Source: Psychrobacillus lasiicapitis
Lineage (GTDB): Bacteria > Bacillota > Bacilli > Bacillales_A > Planococcaceae
Length of the DNA: 45,357 bases
Assembly: GCF_006861795.1 (NCBI RefSeq)
Contig: NZ_VDGH01000013.1
Coordinates: 1 to 45,357 of the forward strand
Direction: 5' to 3'
Every line of letters begins with the position of its first letter. Position 1 is the first letter of the stretch. Shown here in pieces: positions 43,206-45,357 of the stretch. The notes under the pieces were generated by a model. That model saw nothing but the letters and a program-made list of their open reading frames with translations. It did not search any database and was not told the origin of the DNA. Position numbers and translations under genes: made by a program.

Positions 43206-43604
43206 TTAGACAGACATTTTTGATTGATTGCTTAAAGGATTCGAGCGCAGAACCAATGTAAACCAGACGGCAAACCCAAGATAAACTACTGTTAAAATAA
43301 CGAATATGAAATGAAACTGCTCCGCTAACTGCCGGAATAGGGCAAAAAAGACAACGATGCAATGTATTAGATTTCCCAATACGACAGGTTTGTTATAGAT
43401 GCCGCCGAACAGGGCAGAACGTGTAAACCAGTTCAACATCGCGAACCCTAAATATAGTCCTCCGATGATTTGCAGAAGAATCAGAATAACAGGTGAAGGG
43501 TCAATCCCTAATATCTTTGAAATTTCTTCGGGAATAAAGGTTCCTGCCAACCCCAACAAACCCATCATCACGGCACTACTACTCAAAAGCCATTTAGTTT
43601 TCAT
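43206..43604 (-). CDS. Four-helix membrane protein, hypothetical
   Basis: 132 residues, AGAGGGA before ATG 43604. Hydrophobic segments about 6-25, 38-60, 75-92 and 97-118, with short loops (EEISKILGIDPSP, NKPVVLGN). No signature motif; the layout resembles small DoxX- or DUF4345-like proteins, but this is weak. Stand-alone gene. Confidence 0.6.
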   Translation of the reverse strand: MKTKWLLSSSAVMMGLLGLAGTFIPEEISKILGIDPSPVILILLQIIGGLYLGFAMLNWFTRSALFGGIYNKPVVLGNLIHCIVVFFALFRQLAEQFHFIFVILTVVYLGFAVWFTLVLRSNPLSNQSKMSV

Positions 43605-44120
43605 TTTTTCCCTCTTTTCATCTAATCTTGGAATTTTATAAACAGCAACCAGAGAATTCTAGACAAGGCATATGTTAGCTTCAAACCGCAATAAACCACG
43701 AGTACAGTCCTAAGAAATTTAACAGGCTTTCGTTAAACGGCATCCTAGAAACATAAAATTTCCTCCCTTTAGGAGATCGATGAAAGTTTTAGACTTTTGG
43801 ACGAGGGGGGTGTGACATCTAATATTCATTTCCAGTTCTTTCTTTTATCCATAAGAGTATTTCACAACCAAACACAACAATTGTTACATTAACCTTTATG
43901 TAACATCTGGATAGGTTATTTATTATATTCGACGAAACTCCACTTATTACCTTTAAGCAAGAGCTATCTTCAACAAATTTTGATGTTCCCTAATTTAGAG
44001 CATTTCGGCAGCAAGAATGACTTATTTTTCTCATGTTTTAGGCCAATTATTAAGCCTATAAAATCAATAAGTAATAACCCAAAATCAGATATATTACTAT
44101 CCAACTACAATATTTGTTCT
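43605..44120. other. Long non-coding stretch with one palindrome
   Basis: No gene recognised. TGTTACAT/ATGTAACA (43882-43905, 8-bp arms, 8-base centre) is a possible operator. Short open frames here (for example 43980-44177) lack ribosome sites. Confidence 0.45.
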
Positions 44121-44200
44121 TCAACTAGCGGGTGCTTTACTTCAAGAAGAGTAAAGCCTTTTTGCTTATTGAACTAAAGGGGTAGTTTAGTAGAAAAAGA
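44121..44200 (+). repeat. Intergenic repeat, copy 15 (complete)
   Basis: tcaactagcgggtgctttac, ttcaagaagagtaaagcctt, tttgcttattgaactaaagg, ggtagtttagtagaaaaaga. Confidence 0.85.
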
Positions 44201-44294
44201 AAAGGAAACTAAATTATTGGTAATTCGTAAATATTATAGTAATACAACTACTCAATACTTTGGTTGCACATTTTTAGATTGGAGAGATATGAAA

Positions 44295-44491
44295 ATGGAA
44301 GAAAAAGAGTGTCCAAAATGTAATTATAGTCAAATCGAAAAGGGGGTTATTCGGTCAGGGAATGCAGTAGTTCATATATTTCCCTACAACAATCCAGAAG
44401 TCAATCATCACCAATGACCTCATATTACTGCTCGAATTGTGGATATGTGTTAGGCTTATATGTTGATAATCCTAAAAATCTTGGAAAGTAA
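44295..44491 (+). pseudogene. Split zinc-ribbon protein
   Basis: From ATG 44295 (GGAGAGA upstream): MEEKECPKCNYSQIEKGVIR and SGNAVVHIFPYNNPEVNHHQ, then TGA. In the next frame it continues SPMTSYYCSNCGYVLGLYVD and NPKNLGK to a stop. The two CxxC halves of one zinc ribbon are separated by a frameshift near 44412. Confidence 0.7.
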
Positions 44492-44544
44492 TAATAAATT
44501 GAACAGTGCTTTGATCCAGAAGGATAATGCACCTTTTTTATTGA

Positions 44545-44588
44545 ATTCCTTATTGAACTAAAGGGGCAATTTAGTTCAATAAGAATAT
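44545..44588 (+). repeat. Intergenic repeat, copy 16 (right half only)
   Basis: ttccttattgaactaaaggg followed by gcaatttagttcaataagaa. Confidence 0.75.
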
Positions 44589-44627
44589 TCGAATATTTAC
44601 AATATATACAGAACATATATTCTGCAT

Positions 44628-45163
44628 TTGGGGGATGAATATAACAAAAAAGCGTTACTTATTATTGATGTTCAAAATGGAACGTTTCAAGAAGGAAATG
44701 TTGTCTTTAATGGTGATAGATTATTAAAAAAAGTAAATGATTTATTAAAAGAAGCTCGATTAACGAAGACACCAGTTTTTTATATCCAGCATAATGAACC
44801 TGCTGGAAGAGCATTAGAATCGGGAACAGAGGGGTGGGAAATTCATTCTGTATTGCTCGCGAAAATGAAGATATAGTAATTCAAAAAGCAACTCCAGATT
44901 CATTTTTTAATACATCTTTTGATGAAGAATTGAAGAAATAGGGGATTGAACATATATACATTACTGGGATTCAAAAGGAACTTAGTGTAGATACAACATG
45001 TAGAAGGGCATTTAGTATGGGATATAAGGTGACTTTAGTTGAAGATACACACAGTATCTGTGATTCTCATGGATTAACCGCACAACAAATTATAAATCAT
45101 AATAATAGTGCCTTAAATTAGTTTGCAGATGTTTATCCGAGTAATGAGATTAAATTCAATTGA
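44628..45163 (+). pseudogene. Isochorismatase-family cysteine hydrolase, multiply broken
   Basis: KKALLIIDVQNGTFQEGNVV (catalytic Asp intact), VFYIQHNEPAGRALESGTEG, then a frameshift near 44860, a TAG in FDEELKK-stop-GIEHIYITGI, and a TAG in ALN-stop-FADVYPS. The catalytic Cys position reads KELSVDTTCRRAFSMGYKV, where the family has ELCVDTT. The nucleophile is therefore Ser instead of Cys, in addition to two stops and at least one shift. Confidence 0.85.
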
Positions 45164-45182
45164 TTGTGAAGGGTTGTACTTA

Positions 45183-45234
45183 AACTAACGGGTGCTTTAC
45201 TTTTCGAAGGAGTAAGCCTTTTTCTTGTTGAACT
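45183..45234 (+). repeat. Intergenic repeat, copy 17, interrupted by IS110
   Basis: aaactaacgggtgctttact, tttcgaaggagtaagccttt, ttcttgttgaact, then the IS110 right end. Here the element lies at the internal gaact site of the repeat rather than at its left edge. Confidence 0.75.
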
Positions 45235-45357
45235 CCCATGAAAATTAAAATCTTCGATTTATAGAAAAAGGCAATACGAAATCGGACGCAGCTCAATAAT
45301 TTTTTAAAAAAGTGCAGCGCCTAAATGAGAATTAAATTATGGATTGTACTAGGAGGC
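45233..45357 (-). mobile_element. IS110-family element, right end only
   Basis: 45231-45357 is identical over 127 bases to 31311-31437, covering the right end up to the last codons of the transposase. The element continues beyond the window. Confidence 0.88.

Noticed and set aside
44217..44294. Longer start of the zinc-ribbon gene at 44217
   Set aside because: No ribosome site and no similarity; GGAGAGA with ATG 44295 has the right spacing.
121..45234. CRISPR array made of the recurrent repeats
   Set aside because: The copies are kilobases apart, variable in length and between genes, with no spacers and no cas genes.
1..45357. Composite transposon bounded by directly repeated IS110 copies
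   Set aside because: IS110 elements move as single circles guided by bridge RNA and do not mobilise flanked segments in the classical composite way. The two end copies most likely reflect contig breaks.

Overview
This AT-rich window looks like a chromosomal accessory region of a spore-former-type Firmicute (order Bacillales, Bacillus/Lysinibacillus-like). The grounds are strong GGAGG ribosome sites, frequent TTG/GTG starts, a BlaI/BlaR1 pair, CsaA, PlsY, OhrR, ECF sigma factors and a recurrent intergenic repeat. No rRNA, tRNA, CRISPR or phage structural genes were seen. Both window ends are exact 127-base matches to the ends of the complete IS110 element at 31313-32907. The window is therefore probably one whole assembly contig that stopped in two further IS110 copies.

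Layout. 1-3470: IS110 end, intergenic repeat, an ArsR-type regulator with its MFS exporter, then decayed glutathione peroxidase and OhrR genes. 3590-7950: a BlaI repressor, a BlaR1-type membrane protease whose outer part is a DUF4309-like domain, and a GH3 hexosaminidase carrying the same domain. 7900-9300: non-coding, with a 250-bp direct duplication around a group II intron 5' fragment. 9330-11486: AraC regulator divergent from an Atu4866-like protein and an SDR. 11561-13185: broken AbrB-like and HAD genes around a small membrane protein. 13486-17214: two-component system translationally coupled to a lipoprotein with an internal duplication. 17380-19500: repeats, a strongly structured RNA with a small ORF, a lipoprotein remnant, and an ORF-less group II intron sitting exactly inside the intergenic repeat. 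19525-24359: a second copy of the ArsR/MFS pair, csaA, and OhrR divergent from a haloperoxidase-type hydrolase. 24400-26018: broken S9 peptidase and a GNAT. 26217-27945: ECF sigma/anti-sigma operon. 28355-31079: HxlR regulator with an SDR, monooxygenase, VOC remnant and hydrolase. 31088-32990: IS1182 remnant, complete IS110, repeat. 33049-37956: GNAT, methyltransferase, PlsY paralogue, then a sigma factor/PadR-like/RodA-like operon with an ECF promoter. 38341-41233: GNAT, then a MerR regulator with a CNNM/HlyC-type transporter. 41400-45357: mostly decayed genes, two hypothetical genes and repeats ending in IS110.

The strongest threads are these. (i) A dispersed intergenic repeat (about 16 full or partial copies) is the landing site of both IS110 and a group II intron. 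(ii) The IS110 leader contains segments identical to the target repeat and to its own right end, as expected for a bridge RNA. (iii) The group II intron has EBS1/EBS2 candidates complementary to the repeat. (iv) A 12-bp-clamped structured RNA at 17562-17835 carries two hairpins with identical CTGGTAA loops. (v) A hairpin separates a perfect Shine-Dalgarno from the TTG start of the HlyC-type gene. At least a dozen genes are frameshifted or truncated, so the region is decaying. All comparisons were made by eye without database searches.
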